Part shown: positions 10,993-21,637 of the stretch, piece by piece
How positions within the stretch are numbered: position 1 is the first letter of the stretch
Layout: each line of letters opens with the position of its first letter
Assembly (NCBI GenBank): GCA_012064415.1
Contig: SSNU01004331.1
Location: forward strand, 10,038 to 73,994
From: Gyrodactylus bullatarudis
Taxonomy: Eukaryota; Platyhelminthes; Monogenea; Gyrodactylidea; Gyrodactylidae
Length of the DNA: 63,957 nucleotides
Direction: 5' to 3'
Position numbers and translations under genes: made by a program
Notes under the pieces: generated by a model
What the model was told of the DNA's origin: nothing
Databases searched by the model: none
What the model saw: the letters and a program-made list of their open reading frames with translations, nothing else

Positions 10993-11229
10993 GTGTGTTT
11001 TTTTTCAAATTTTAATGAACTGACATCAAAATCAACTAGCTTAACAATTGCAATTGATGACATTGCCATATTGCAACTGTCTGTCCCGTCCAAGCCCACC
11101 AACAAATATGGAGTCGATGAGCTTCAGAACTTTCTTTCGTTTAAGAAAAGAACGTTCAAGAAACAATGTAAAAAGCAAGCATTTTGCAATCCAAATAAAA
11201 CTAGACGCACAAATCATTCGTGGGTTTAA
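10993..11229 (+). CDS. Hypothetical lysine-rich ORF
   Basis: An open frame of 78 residues. Its central part is composition-normal ('SLTIAIDDIAILQLSVPSKP') and its end is basic with three Cys (KKQCKKQAFCNPNKTRR). It lies just upstream of a hairpin repeat (11313-11426) and of the ORF at 11597. No family is recognised. It may be coding because its codon use differs from surrounding AT-rich noise; it could also be a fragment of a mobile element carried with the hairpin repeat. Confidence 0.35.
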   Translation: MCFFSNFNELTSKSTSLTIAIDDIAILQLSVPSKPTNKYGVDELQNFLSFKKRTFKKQCKKQAFCNPNKTRRTNHSWV

Positions 11230-11312
11230 AATCGAAGCAACCTAAATATCGATCAAAAGCCAACATAATGAATCTGGCTAATCAAGAGAATTTATTTATA
11301 TTGAATAACCTA

Positions 11313-11426
11313 ATTTTGAACCAAGTAGTTCTTCAGGGAGCTGTTCAGCGTAGATTGACTATAACGTTGTTCAATACAAGCCAGAAGACACCATAGTCAG
11401 GTAGCAAGCGAACAACGTTATAGTCA
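11313..11426 (+). repeat. Dispersed hairpin repeat, copy 1
   Basis: Begins TTTTGAACCAAGTAGTTCTT and contains a perfect 16-bp stem: GACTATAACGTTGTTC (11357-11372) pairs with GAACAACGTTATAGTC (11410-11425) around a loop carrying AATACAAGCCAGAAGACACC. Copies 2 and 3 are at 34917-35018 and 35818-36032. Confidence 0.75.
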
Positions 11427-11596
11427 GCTGATTAACTTTTCAACTTTTAGGTGATTTATCCTATAAAATAAAACTATGATTTATGTTATTATTCCGTTGA
11501 TTATATTGTCACCCAATGGTAATACCCATGAGCTAGATATTCGCCTAACTTGATCAAGTCCCAGCCCAATACAGTACTTATAACTACTCTTCTTAC

Positions 11597-11932
11597 TTGC
11601 CCAACCGCAAACCTACAATCAATGTTTCTGCCAACTCTTATCACGAAATGGTTTCCTTTGAAGAGGGAGGATTCTGCCGACCTTCGTTGATACCGCAAGA
11701 ATTACACTACTCAAAACCCATCAGATTTGATGGAATCACATCGAATAATCAAGCGGTTGAACGCTTTATTCAAATTGCGGCTGATGCAAGTGAACGAGGT
11801 TGTGACTTGGAAAAACGAAATCTTATAATACAAGCAACTGCAGAAGGTCGCAACAAACTTCCTAATAATGCAACCTTGAAAGACTTTATTGATTTGAATA
11901 CAAGAATCAAATTAGAAAGGATCAATAAATAA
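11597..11932 (+). CDS. Hypothetical protein, 111 residues
   Basis: A well-formed ORF starting 'MPNRKPTINVSANSYHEMVS' and continuing through '…IRFDGITSNNQAVERFIQIA' to a stop at 11932. Composition is that of a folded protein, unlike the AT-rich shadows around it. The open frame extends upstream ('NYSSYL') without a clear start, so the true 5' end may be an exon. No signal peptide, membrane segment or known motif is seen. It sits 170 bp after a hairpin repeat. I do not recognise it; a host gene exon and a mobile-element gene are both possible. Confidence 0.5.
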   Translation: MPNRKPTINVSANSYHEMVSFEEGGFCRPSLIPQELHYSKPIRFDGITSNNQAVERFIQIAADASERGCDLEKRNLIIQATAEGRNKLPNNATLKDFIDLNTRIKLERINK

Positions 11933-12755
11933 ACTTTGTACTATTCCCACATAACTTTGGTTCTCTTTAATCTATAAATTTAGTTTCTTGAGCAAGTTTA
12001 TTTCATCAAAAGCTTTACTGAGTTATATAAATTAATAAGAGCAAACTCGAAAAATATTGTTTTGTAATAGAGTACTTGATACTTAAATTGTTTAAAGTTA
12101 AATTTCAACACTAACTCTGAACTTGAGCACGGAAAGTATATTTTAAACTTGTCTTGTAACTATTCAGTAAGTGAAATGTATCTAAGAATTGTATTATTTG
12201 AGAAATCTTTGAATGAAAATGAAATTTTATAAATCCATTCAAAAAAACGCCAAGAGTTGTATATGAGGAAAAGATAAATTAAAACAAAAATTCATATAAA
12301 AAACGTTTTTAAAATCGAATAGAAAACTATTGATCGAATTGACTTATAAGTAGTCATGTCATTCGCATCTAAAAATTTCAGAAATCTGGACGAAACCTGA
12401 TCCAAAAGGACCCTCTAAACTTTGTCCGATCAAGATGAAATTTTGTCATCTGTCTTATTGAGCAAATTAGAAGGACTTGAAAGCCCGGGCTATTCGATTT
12501 TCGCTTTTTTAAAATCGGCCGACCATGCCTACCCAACACCCAATTGGTATTATATCCATATTTTAATCTATAACAAAAATAAATATGAAAAAGAGTAATT
12601 ATCAAAAGTTTTATTCATATTGAAATGATATTTTTTGTACAAAAAGAGATAAATCTCCTTCAATTCCAACCAAGCAATCATGTAAAAATTGATCCGTAAT
12701 ATTATATAATAAACTTAGGGATTCTGATGATTCTAATTATAATTAGGATAATAAT

Positions 12756-15700
12756 TCATTTCTTTTTCAATTTCTCTGGCAACTTTTCCTTGTAATCGGA
12801 TTGCAATGGGGAAAATGCAATAATGGCTTTTTTCTTTTTATCCTTTTCACTGATGTAAAATGCCCATTTTTTATGATTTGAATTCAAAAAGTATTTCTTG
12901 TTCGGATCTTTCTCGAGGAACTTAACAAAATCTTCACCTAAATAATATAGAGTCATTACATTTCTATTAATTTCTATTTCGTACTCTGTGCTTTTAAAAG
13001 GATGGAGATATCAAAAATAAAGGGGCTCCTTGAATGTTTTTAGAGAATCTAAATCGGGGTAAATACAAAAACAATAGATAAGGTAAGTAAAATGGTAAAA
13101 AACAATAGGTCAGATGAAGATAATAGGTGATATTAGAGGTATCCAAAAAAGCGGTATACCAAAATATATGGTCAAATATAATAGGCCAATTGGAAGTTTG
13201 ATCTGTATTAATACCTATTTTTACAAACTCAAACTGTTTTACACAAGTACATGAAGATTAAATATGTATTAAAATTAAGAGTTGTTCGTCCTCGGATTGA
13301 ATTCAATAATGCTTTATGTGATATTTAAAATGAGGTATCCTATTTCTAGCTCAATATTTTGGCTCAGTCTTTGGTCCTTAATCCAATAAATTAGCTAAAA
13401 TTACTAAATTTGTCATTAGAAAGAGTTGATGTATTTAAAGATGATTTAGTCTTCACTATCTTGAATATTGTATTTCTATGATCTTTGACAACTCGATAGA
13501 TATGAGGTTGTATAAACTTTAAGGAATATGGCTAATTGTAAAAGAATGTACGTAAATTTCAGTTAGATTGTCATTTCGAATTGACTCATCGAGCTTGGGA
13601 AAATAGGTACAAAATAGGTATTAATACAGATTAAACGTTCGATTGACCTATAATATTTGATCATATATATTGGTATATGCCATTTTATATGAATACTTCT
13701 CTACCCCAGATATTAATAGGAGTCATTCCCATTGTTTTTGGATACCTCTAATATCACCTATTATCTTCATCTGACACCAATTGTTTTTGATCATTTTACT
13801 TACCCTATCTATTGTTTTTGTATTTACCCCTTCTCAATTAGACAAGGAAATCATGTTTAGTCAATTATCAGGGATCTTGGATCGTCCTAATTTCTGGTTT
13901 TTCAGCAAGTTAAAATGATCAAAAACAGCATATTTCTATTACATGTTTAGTTGAGACAAAAAGTTTCCTCACTCAAAAATTTCTTCATATTTTATACAAA
14001 TTGTATGTGTATCTACTTTAAAGTAACATTATGATAAGAATATTTATAAAAATAATTCAAATTTGTTCATGACAAACCTTTCTGGAAATTATCGCAAGAA
14101 ATTAATTGTACTTCGTTTTCTTTGCCAATTTGCGCCAAATCCGGCTTTGCTTCTTGCCCAGTTTTTTTACACAACTTCAGCAATTCTTTATCCAATTCGA
14201 GTTTATCTCTGTCCTTGTATTCTGAGCGAGCTCTAGAGGAAGATATCATCATTTCAATCTACTTACTTATCGAGTTCCTCTATGAACTCCTTGCCAACTC
14301 TGTAATTGAAGAATATTTATATAAAAATGATAAATTGGTTTGATGTACATCTGAAATGAACTCTAATGAGAATGCTAAAACCATATGATTAAGTTGAACA
14401 AGATTTCCCATCAATTCAGTCCTGAGGTGTCTATGAGGCTTTGGAAAAAGATTTCTATTTTGACACTACAGATTTAATTTTCAACTCAAGTTTTAACCCT
14501 TATTCCACCTGTGGAACACAACATTTTCTGGGGCGATAATTTGAACTGAAAGATACTAAAACTAATTTTTTCATCCCTCAATAGAAAGGAGATTTATTCA
14601 GCTTCAAGATTGTTTATAACTCATAAAGTTAGCCAATCAGAGTTATTTCTTATTAGCCAATCAGAATGCTTGACGAATCATAACTTGAAAACAAATCATA
14701 AGTAAGAATACATATTGTGCCCCAGTTTTGGTGTATGAGAAATCGCACACTGAAATTTTCCTATGAAAAACAGTTTTTCTCATCAAGACACTTTTGATAG
14801 AATTCATCATTGATTTTTAATTAGACATGAAGATGTAATTAATTAAAGAAGCTAACATTGAGAATGTTTGAAACTAAATTGAAACCCATAATTATAAACT
14901 ATAATTATAATAATTATAATTATTGAGCTTTTACCTATTAAAGGTGGCACATTGCTTTTTTTATCAAAGTTTATTTTCAAGATTTTTCATGCTCAGTGGA
15001 CGAATTCAATAGGTTTTAGTGGTATTGATCGAATTAAGAGAAAACTCTCTTTAAATTGAGACAGAAAAATAAAAATTCGGCCAAAAAATTATCATTCAAT
15101 AAACCTGTTCTACTTTTAAGTAGATCTATAATGAGAAAAATCTATTTCTCATAGGAAAATTGGGGTGTGCGATTTCTCATACACCAAAACTAGGGCACAA
15201 CTGCATATAATTTGAGTGATGTAAAAATAATAATTTGACACATAAAGGGGTTAAAATAGAAAATTGAAATTAAAATTTCACTCACTTTGATTTTAGCCAT
15301 GGAAAAGATTTCTCCAACTCCGCCATATCGGGGGGTTTTCCTTCCTCTCCCTCCTTCTTGGTTCCATCTTTTCCTCCTTCTTCCTCCTTTTTCTTCTTTT
15401 CCTCTTCCTTCTTTTTCTCTTCCTCCTCTTTCTTCTTTTTCTCTTCTTCTTCAACCTTTTTCTTTTCCTCTTCAACCTTTTTCTTTTCTTCTTCCTCTTT
15501 TTTCTTTTTTTCTTCCTCCTCCTTTTTTTTCTTTTTCTTCTTGGTCATCGCTTTTTTCTTATTCCTCTTTTCCGAGAGTTTCATTTCTGGATCCATCTCA
15601 ACGTCCTTAAGGCCGAATTTGAATTTACCCTTCAATTTCTTCATTTCCAAACCTAAGAATATTTGCAATTTTTAGTTAATTTAATACTATGGGAATTCTA

Positions 15701-17952
15701 TGATTTTTACAAAAATCTCGATTTCTTAATCAAGCATTCGAATATGTTGAGGATTTTTAGGAATCCGGATCATGATACCTACTTTTGAACTTTGAGCACA
15801 AAACTTTTATTGATTTGAAAGTAGGAAATCAAAAATTCTGAATCTGATCTAGAGGTTGATCTAATCACCGTTTGAAAGTTGAATTTCGATTTCTCGTACT
15901 CTTTCCCTACTTAAAAATCAATGAAATTTTGATAAAACAGGTGATATTTTATTCAGGGAAGATTTTTCTGGTCCAATATGTGCAATAAATAAACCAATCT
16001 GTAAAGAGCAAGGATAAGAATATCAAAAAATGGTAAGTTTACGTTAGCCAATAACTCTTGAATTCAAAAAAATCTGGAAAAATATACGAATTGGAATTTG
16101 TAGAGAATTTTCTACGAGATTATCAAAAAGATTGGAATTATCTTTTTTTGTTTCCGAGTTATTTAGATTTTGACGCAAAAAATTTCCTCATTTTTTCTTC
16201 TATTCAACAGTGTAACTTCTATTGCATATAAAGGTTAATTACCGGAAAAAATGAAGTTATTGAAATGATGGCTTGAAATTTTGTGCAAATTTGTGTTTTG
16301 GCCAGTATCTCAGCTCGTTTTTTTTTTCTTTTCACCACCCGTGTAATTCAAAAATTCTTGAAAGAAGTGGATTTGTCGAAAATTTAATGGCCTTTATTCG
16401 GCCTTCTTTGGCTCAAAGTTTAAAAGAATAGGAATTTGTCCTCTTCAAATGTTGAAAGTAGACAACAGGATCTGTATTTCTAAAAATCTCTAACATATTT
16501 GAATTCATGAAGAAATTGAAATTTTTTCCAAAATCATAGATTCTCAAATTTATCAAAGTCACAATTTCTTTAACCTAACCTGAATTTGGTGATACATGAA
16601 AACTCAGCTTGTTGACTCATGAATACATAAAACTGAAAAAACTAATTCCTCTCTTCCCTTTCGGTGCTGAGACTATTTCACAAATTTTATAAAAACCAAA
16701 AGATACCAAGTTATTTGGCCAAAACTATTACCAATTTAAGCAAGTTCACATTGTGGGCTTCAATTTAAACTTTAATTGATCCATAAACCTATCAAACTGG
16801 TAGAGTTTTGAAGGTTCAAAAAAATTGGAAAATGGACATACATTGTCCATCAGCACTGAAAGGGTTAACGAAAAGTTCATATTTTCTAATGAGAGTTTCA
16901 ACAAGAATAAGGAAGCCAGGAGAAACCCAGTCTATTGGCGATGCATGAGAGGAGCAGGAAATAGATAGTTTTCTCTAAAACGATAAAAAAACTGATTATA
17001 ATAGTACTCAAATCTTATTGGCTATTGAGTTATAAAGAAGTTATATAGGAAATCTGGTTTTATATCAACTTCTCAGGCCGTAATTTATGCAATAAAAATA
17101 TATTTTTTTGAAGAATATGTGGCATGTACTTTTCATGTATGAGACTTTTGAATAACCGCTACATCAAATTACTATGACAAGTTGCAGAAGAGTTCAAAAT
17201 TGCGCCTACATTCAATTGAGACATATTAGAGACGAAATTCAGTGTAGCATAAGAATTTCTTGATTTTAGATTCACCAAAAAATTTTTTCCTACCAATATT
17301 CTTAGAGCAATGAAAATTATTAATCAAGATATTTGAAACTCACGTAGTTTCTCTTGGGAAAAATTAACAAAGCTTAACACAATGCAAAACCCTATTAACA
17401 GTCAGATAAACAGACATTGATATTCAATTCAATTTCTTTTTAAAATTCAATTTTCCAAACACGATCAAAAAAGTCTTGAGAATTTTCAAAATTTGTAATC
17501 TCAACAAAATATATGATTCATGATGTACATGATTAATCGTGTTTTAAAAATGTGAGAGAATCTATGAACGATTGTCGAACAACATCTCATCACTTTATAT
17601 TTTAGTAAGCTATACGTTGAAAAGGAATTATGGAAACTTATGAAATTACAAATTTGTTTTTCTGTTCTTCAAGATAAATGGATTTTTCTAATAAATGAAT
17701 AAACCTTGCTTATCTTCCAAAAGAAATTTAAGAAATAGCATTCGAATCGAGTGTTTTTAGCATGTAAAAGCATAAAACTTACTTCTATCTTGGCGCTTCT
17801 TTTCATAAACTAATTGATTAATTTTATTAATTTCCTAAAACTCAATCGATTATCTCACTTAAAATGTTTCTGATATCTTTTTAAACATAATACATAAAAC
17901 AGTTTTAACTAACCGTAACCACCACCTCGACAGCCAATTTCAATATGTTTCC
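12756..17952 (-). CDS. Lys/Glu-rich charged protein, at least six exons
   Basis: Exons in transcript order are 17914-17952, 17783-17809, 15286-15652, 14267-14299, 14078-14232 and 12756-12937. Every junction has GT-AG sites and matching phase. The first seen exon reads 'KHIEIGCRGGGY', the next 'VYEKKRQDR'. Exon three has a short basic head and then about 70 residues of Lys/Glu repeats, probably a charged single helix or coiled coil. The last exons look globular: 'FIEELDKARSEYKDRDKLEL', 'LAQIGKENEVQLISCDNFQK' and 'YFLNSNHKKWAFYISEKDKK'. The protein ends with a basic KKK. Introns are 104, 2130, 986, 34 and 1140 nt; the longer ones hold MITEs. The initiator exon upstream of 17952 was not found. 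The 'C-R-G-G-G-Y' exon matches one at 24115-24156 in phase and motif, which suggests paralogy. Function unknown. Confidence 0.7.
13056..13830. mobile_element. MITE with about 100-bp inverted repeats (GGGGTAAATAC ends)
   Basis: The left end GGGGTAAATACAAAAACAAT and the right end at 13830 are inverse. Inner blocks also match, including 'gaagataataggtgatatta' at about 13116 and its complement near 13750. The element lies in the last intron of the Lys/Glu-rich gene. No clear target duplication is visible. The ends resemble those of the element at 39340-40013. Confidence 0.7.
14233..14266 (-). other. 34-nt intron
   Basis: Read on the minus strand it starts GTAAGTAGATTGAAATGATG and ends TTCCTCTAG. 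Without splicing the frame stops at once (GAT AAG TAA). With splicing, 'FIEELDK' joins 'ARSEYKDRDK' in frame. Flanking coding sequence is good on both sides. Confidence 0.7.
14715..15200. mobile_element. MITE with TTGTGCCC termini
   Basis: Left TTGTGCCCCAGTTTTGGTGT and right (inverse, ending at 15200) pair over about 60 bp, with two small mismatches. It lies in an intron of the Lys/Glu-rich gene. Single terminal copies of the same family occur near 28352-28420 and 44170-44215. Confidence 0.75.
15690..15960. repeat. Half copy of fold-back family A
   Basis: Begins 'gggaattctatgatttttac' and follows the arm sequence of the 26427-27175 element at lower identity. Intronic. It has no matching second arm nearby. 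Confidence 0.5.
16652..16868. mobile_element. piggyBac-type MITE, copy 1
   Basis: About 215 bp, with CCCTTTCGGTGCTGAG at the left and CAGCACTGAAAGGGTTAA at the right. It is the reverse-orientation copy of 22274-22502. The left TTAA is mutated. Inner sequence contains GGACATACATTGTCC, like the sub-terminal palindrome of the autonomous piggyBac. Lies in an intron. Confidence 0.8.
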
Positions 17953-18488
17953 CTTTAAAAATAATAAATGAAAGAAGGGAAATTCTAAATTTTAAAACAT
18001 AAATCCCCAATTTCATCAGCCAGATTTATTAAACTAAAATAATCTTAATTTCTATGGTAAGCTTCGTTCTGATTGCGTGCGAAAATGAAATTACAACAAA
18101 ATACCAATTTCGAGTTTTATTTTTCGTTTTAGACATCATGATTAAAAAGCAAGCATTAATGTGAGAATTTTCAAGTGTGAAAATGTATAGGTTCATAAAA
18201 TTGATCACATTCAACGATTTGTTACAAGACCAGGTTTCTCCCGAGATTTTCCATGACGAAGCTTATTCTATGGGCTTCGTCTTAAAAAGTCCTCAAGTTA
18301 CAGCAGCTCAAGGAAAATCAGGGATTCACTCTCAGAATTTTATCTTTTGAAAGGTAAAAAAAGTTTTACGTTTAGTCAAAATTTTTTTTATACATCATAA
18401 AACAAAAGAGATAACTTTAAATAATCTAACAATTTTATAAATTTCAAAAAGTATCTAATAATATCATATTTTGCTTTTGAAAATTTAC

Positions 18489-18798
18489 TTATTCTTCGGC
18501 GTCCAGCTAAAAGGAGAAAAATCAAATTTGAAAATTCCAATGTTATCAATAAACATACTAATGTAGTGACCACCTGAGAATGAATTGAATTTTTCGTCGT
18601 TACTGAAAAGATATTCTTACATCTTCCATAGAGTACTTGTTTACAAAGTTAGTGGATTTATTTTCCAAATGAGTACTTCTTCTCTTGCCTGAATAAAAGG
18701 AGAAAGAAATTTTTTCAAATGTTTACAGTTACCTGAGAAGCTGACGACTCCTTAATTCAGACAATAGGAAAACAAATCAATAGTCTACTTACTTCTAG
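18489..18798 (-). CDS. 3' part of a micro-exon gene
   Basis: A chain of tiny exons, in transcript order: 18793-18798 (6 nt), 18733-18750 (18), 18621-18688 (68), 18559-18573 (15), 18489-18506 (18, ends TAA). They are separated by GT-AG introns of 42, 44, 47 and 52 nt. Only one frame stays open through all joins: 'RRVVSFSGKRRSTHLENKST' followed by 'NFVNKYSMEDVVTTLLDAEE' and a stop. Unspliced DNA has stops in every frame. The 6-nt exon could instead be the end of a longer exon, because the upstream frame is open. The 5' exons, probably between 18.8 and 20.4 kb, were not identified. The peptide is basic then acidic and matches no family I know. It sits between two other charged-protein genes on the same strand. 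Confidence 0.6.
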
Positions 18799-18914
18799 CT
18801 AGAAAAGAATTTGGTAAAATATTTTGAAAATTATTAAGAAAATTCTGAGTATTATGCTAGAAAAATTAATTCGATTTCACGCCTTGAATTTTCGAATTGA
18901 TCACACAATATTTA

Positions 18915-19946
18915 TGAATCTAGCCGACATGAAGATAAATTTATTATTTTTACAAATACAAGTGAACACAAATATTTTTGGCTTCCATGAAGTAAGCCTA
19001 ATATTCAAAATTTGAGCTCAAAACATTGATGATTTCAATGATTTAAAGCAATTAAATGCTGGTATTTTAGATCATGATTAGTTAAAGAATTCAAATATTG
19101 AAGTTGAGAAAAACTCGCCATTTTCTAAGAAAGAGTTAAACTTGAAAAATTTCTTTCGTAATAATCGAAAAAATTCAGATTCCACATTGAGGTTGAAAAT
19201 CATTTGTCTGATGTCGTTCCCAAATACTAGCATTGAATTGTTTCAAATCATTAAAATTTTAAGCTCAAAGGTTTAAAAAATGTGAAATTGAGGTATTTTC
19301 AAAATTCCAAAAATGACCAAACTTTTTTTTCTACAACAACTTATTGGCTCTTTTCCTAATGGGATCCAAAAAATTCTCGCGCTCCTGACGAACCTAGGAG
19401 TGAAAATTAGTTTTGTAACATACTTTTCGTGGCAACATATCGAAATTCAACATAACATATATTTTAAAAAATATTACGATATAATTTTCAATATTCTACG
19501 AGTTATATTAATTTTGTGATATGTTTATCGTATGATGTAACATAGGATTTTATATTGTTAATTTTGTAATTATAATATGAATTACGTTTACAACTTGTAC
19601 TGGTATATAAAGTTTGGTTTAGGTGGTATGGTGCCTTCAATTTTCAATTAAATATTATGTAAAGATTTCAAATCCCAGCACGAATAAATATTTTGATATT
19701 AGATTTCAGAAAATTTCCTACTCTTAGATTAAAGTCTTTCAAGCAAAGATTTTTACATGGATAAAATGCTCAATGATCATACATCACCAAATGTTAAGTA
19801 TTGAATTTCCCTAGTTTTTCGAAGAAGAGTGGGGCTCTAATTTTGGGTATGAGACTTCACAAAACGAATTTTCACTCCCTAGACGAACCTAAGAGGTTTT
19901 TTGTAAAAATAGTAAATTCTCACCTTAATGTCAACTAGCTTTAGAA
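18915..19946. repeat. Fold-back family B with an interrupted right arm
   Basis: Left end 'ctagccgacatgaagataaa' near 18920; right end 'ctcaccttaatgtcaactag' near 19922-19942. Inner arm blocks at about 19013-19080 and 19190-19270 are inverted copies ('catgattag' and 'gctcaaa' segments). The stretch 19330-19850 does not match and may be a later insertion. Confidence 0.45.
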
Positions 19947-19949
19947 ATT

Positions 19950-20520
19950 GCTCTCCCATTGCTTAAAGTACTCCCTAAATCAAATCATCTGTTCAAATTT
20001 TAATCAATAGAGACTACGTCTTCATTCATTTTTTGATCCCTGAGTACAGACCCTACATTCGAGCAAAATGTGTCCAAGATACTCCTTCTAAAGACCCTAA
20101 GTCGAGGGACGACTCTTGACGACTTTCACAATTGATGGGAAAAAATCTAAATTAAAAAATTACTCACTCATAAAAATATTTTTATTCTCTCTTCCTTATA
20201 CTTCCAATCGTTGTCTTGTGCACTTGGTTATTACCTGTACGACGTAATTATCAGAGAGAGATATTGCCCAGTTTCAGTTTTAAATGATATTATCAATTTT
20301 ACATGCAAGAGAAAAGAATAATCTCTTTACTCATTGAAAAAACAATTTGCCTATTCAGGTTTGTTTATCTGCGCATTTCTAGAGGAGGATACACACCAGT
20401 TTTTTACATCTAAAAGTTCACTTTTTATCAAGGAGAAATTAAAAAATTTCCTTTAAATTTCTTCTAATAACAAAAGTTTTATTGTATAGAAATTTATAAA
20501 AAATTCGAATTTCCAATAAA
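19950..20520. other. Intergenic stretch, possible 5' exons of the 18.5-kb gene
   Basis: Minus-strand donors follow short open segments (for example …TACGTCGTACAG|GTAATA at about 20237, and ATGA|GTGAGT at about 20163). I could not build a phase-consistent chain to the exons at 18.8 kb, so nothing is called. Confidence 0.3.
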
Positions 20521-20523
20521 AAT

Positions 20524-21206
20524 TTAACCCTCGGGGTAGTCGTCGTCATAATCATCATCTTCTTCATCGTCATATTCATCGTCATTGTAGTATTCATCGG
20601 AGCCCTCATCTTCCTTTTTCGCAGAATTATTCTTTCCATCAATTTTTGTTTTCGAATCAACTTTTTCTGGTTCATCTTTCTTTTTCAAAGAAGGCTTTTT
20701 ACTGTCTTTCGACTCACCGATTAGCTTCTTCTCTGGTTCATCCTTCTTCGGCTCATTTATTTTTTCTGGTTCATCTTTCTTTTTCAAAGAAGGCTTTTTA
20801 CTGTCTTTCGACTCATCGATTAGCTTCTTCTCTGGTTCATCTTTCTTTTTCAAAGAAGGCTTTTTACTGTCTTTCGACTCATCGATTAGCTTCTTCTCTG
20901 GTTCATCCTTCTTCGGCTCATTTATGTTTTCTGGTTCATCTTTCTTTTTCAAAGATGGCTTTTTACTGTCTTTCGACTCACCGATTAGCTTCTTTTCTGG
21001 TTCAATTTTTTTAGGTTCATTCATACTTATAGGCTTGAGGTCAGAATTCTTTTTTAGTTCCTTAGCATTTCTCTTAGGCTGAGAGCTTTTAGTAGATTTT
21101 TTTTCCACCTTTTTCCTTACAGTTTCCGAATTCATAGACTTCCTTCGTTTATTCTCCTTTATATACAATTTTTCAATCAATTTCTTTGCATTCTTTCTCA
21201 ATTTTC
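20524..21206 (-). CDS. KKDEPEK-repeat protein, last exon
   Basis: The exon starts at an acceptor (TTTATATTTCCAG|GAAAAT) and stays open to TAA at 20524. It is extremely Lys/Glu/Asp/Pro/Ser-rich. The core is about four imperfect repeats of 23-35 residues built on 'EPEKKLIDESKDSKKPSLKK' and 'KDEPEKINEPKKD'. The protein ends in a strongly acidic tail (DDEYDDEEDDDYDDDYPEG). It is probably intrinsically disordered; the DNA repeats are also near identical, so copy number can change by unequal exchange. Upstream exons are not certain. A possible coding segment ('GVINKLREIDEIVKSTKT') lies just upstream, in a frame that would need only 22 nt removed. Family unknown; it has the same charged composition and strand as its neighbours. 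Confidence 0.65.
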
Positions 21207-21637
21207 CTGGAAATATAAACTTTCTTACTCATTGTTTTCGTTGACTTGACAATTTCATCAATTTCTCTCAATTTATTAATTACACCTTTTTTGCTCAAAA
21301 TTCAATAAAACTCTTTGACATAAAAATTTCATTTTATTTCATGTATACAAACGTTGAGTGTGGGGAGGATAAGAAACATGTCTCTTCTTTTCAGCACATG
21401 CATAAACAAAGAGTACACACGATAAAGACATGTTAGTTACAAAAAAATACAAGATTTGTAAAAATGAAACTGTTTTCTTCTTCGAGTAAAAATATGATAC
21501 ACAGAGAAAAGGGAACAAGACGATCATAATATAATTTTGGGATATTTGCATGTCAGATAAATAAATACCACCTGTCTCGTATATAAAGGATTTGAGAAGA
21601 AAGTGTCTAAGAGGGAATAATACATTTCCCACTCAAA

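Noticed and set aside
15287..15675. Plus-strand Ser/Phe/Pro-rich frames opposite the Lys/Glu tract
   Set aside because: They are antisense shadows of the GAA/AAG-rich coding exon 15286-15652, which has splice sites and phase-consistent partners.
18230..18275. GACGAAGCCCATAGAATAAGCTTCGTC hairpin as a regulatory element or first exon
   Set aside because: The short inverted repeat and the ATG following it do not lead to a donor in the phase needed for the 17914 exon.
18388..18573. ORF 'MVTTLVCLLITLEFSNLIFLL' read as a membrane protein
   Set aside because: The hydrophobic stretch is the translated 52-nt intron and flanks of the micro-exon gene; splicing gives a better, phase-consistent reading.
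20646..21014. Plus-strand repeat ORF with 'FYCLSTHRLASS' units
   Set aside because: Antisense shadow of the KKDEPEK repeats; no start context or splice support.
21339..21632. Minus ORF with hydrophobic residues between two genes
   Set aside because: It lies directly after the stop of the 74-residue gene, has AT-driven composition and no splice support; probably 3' UTR.
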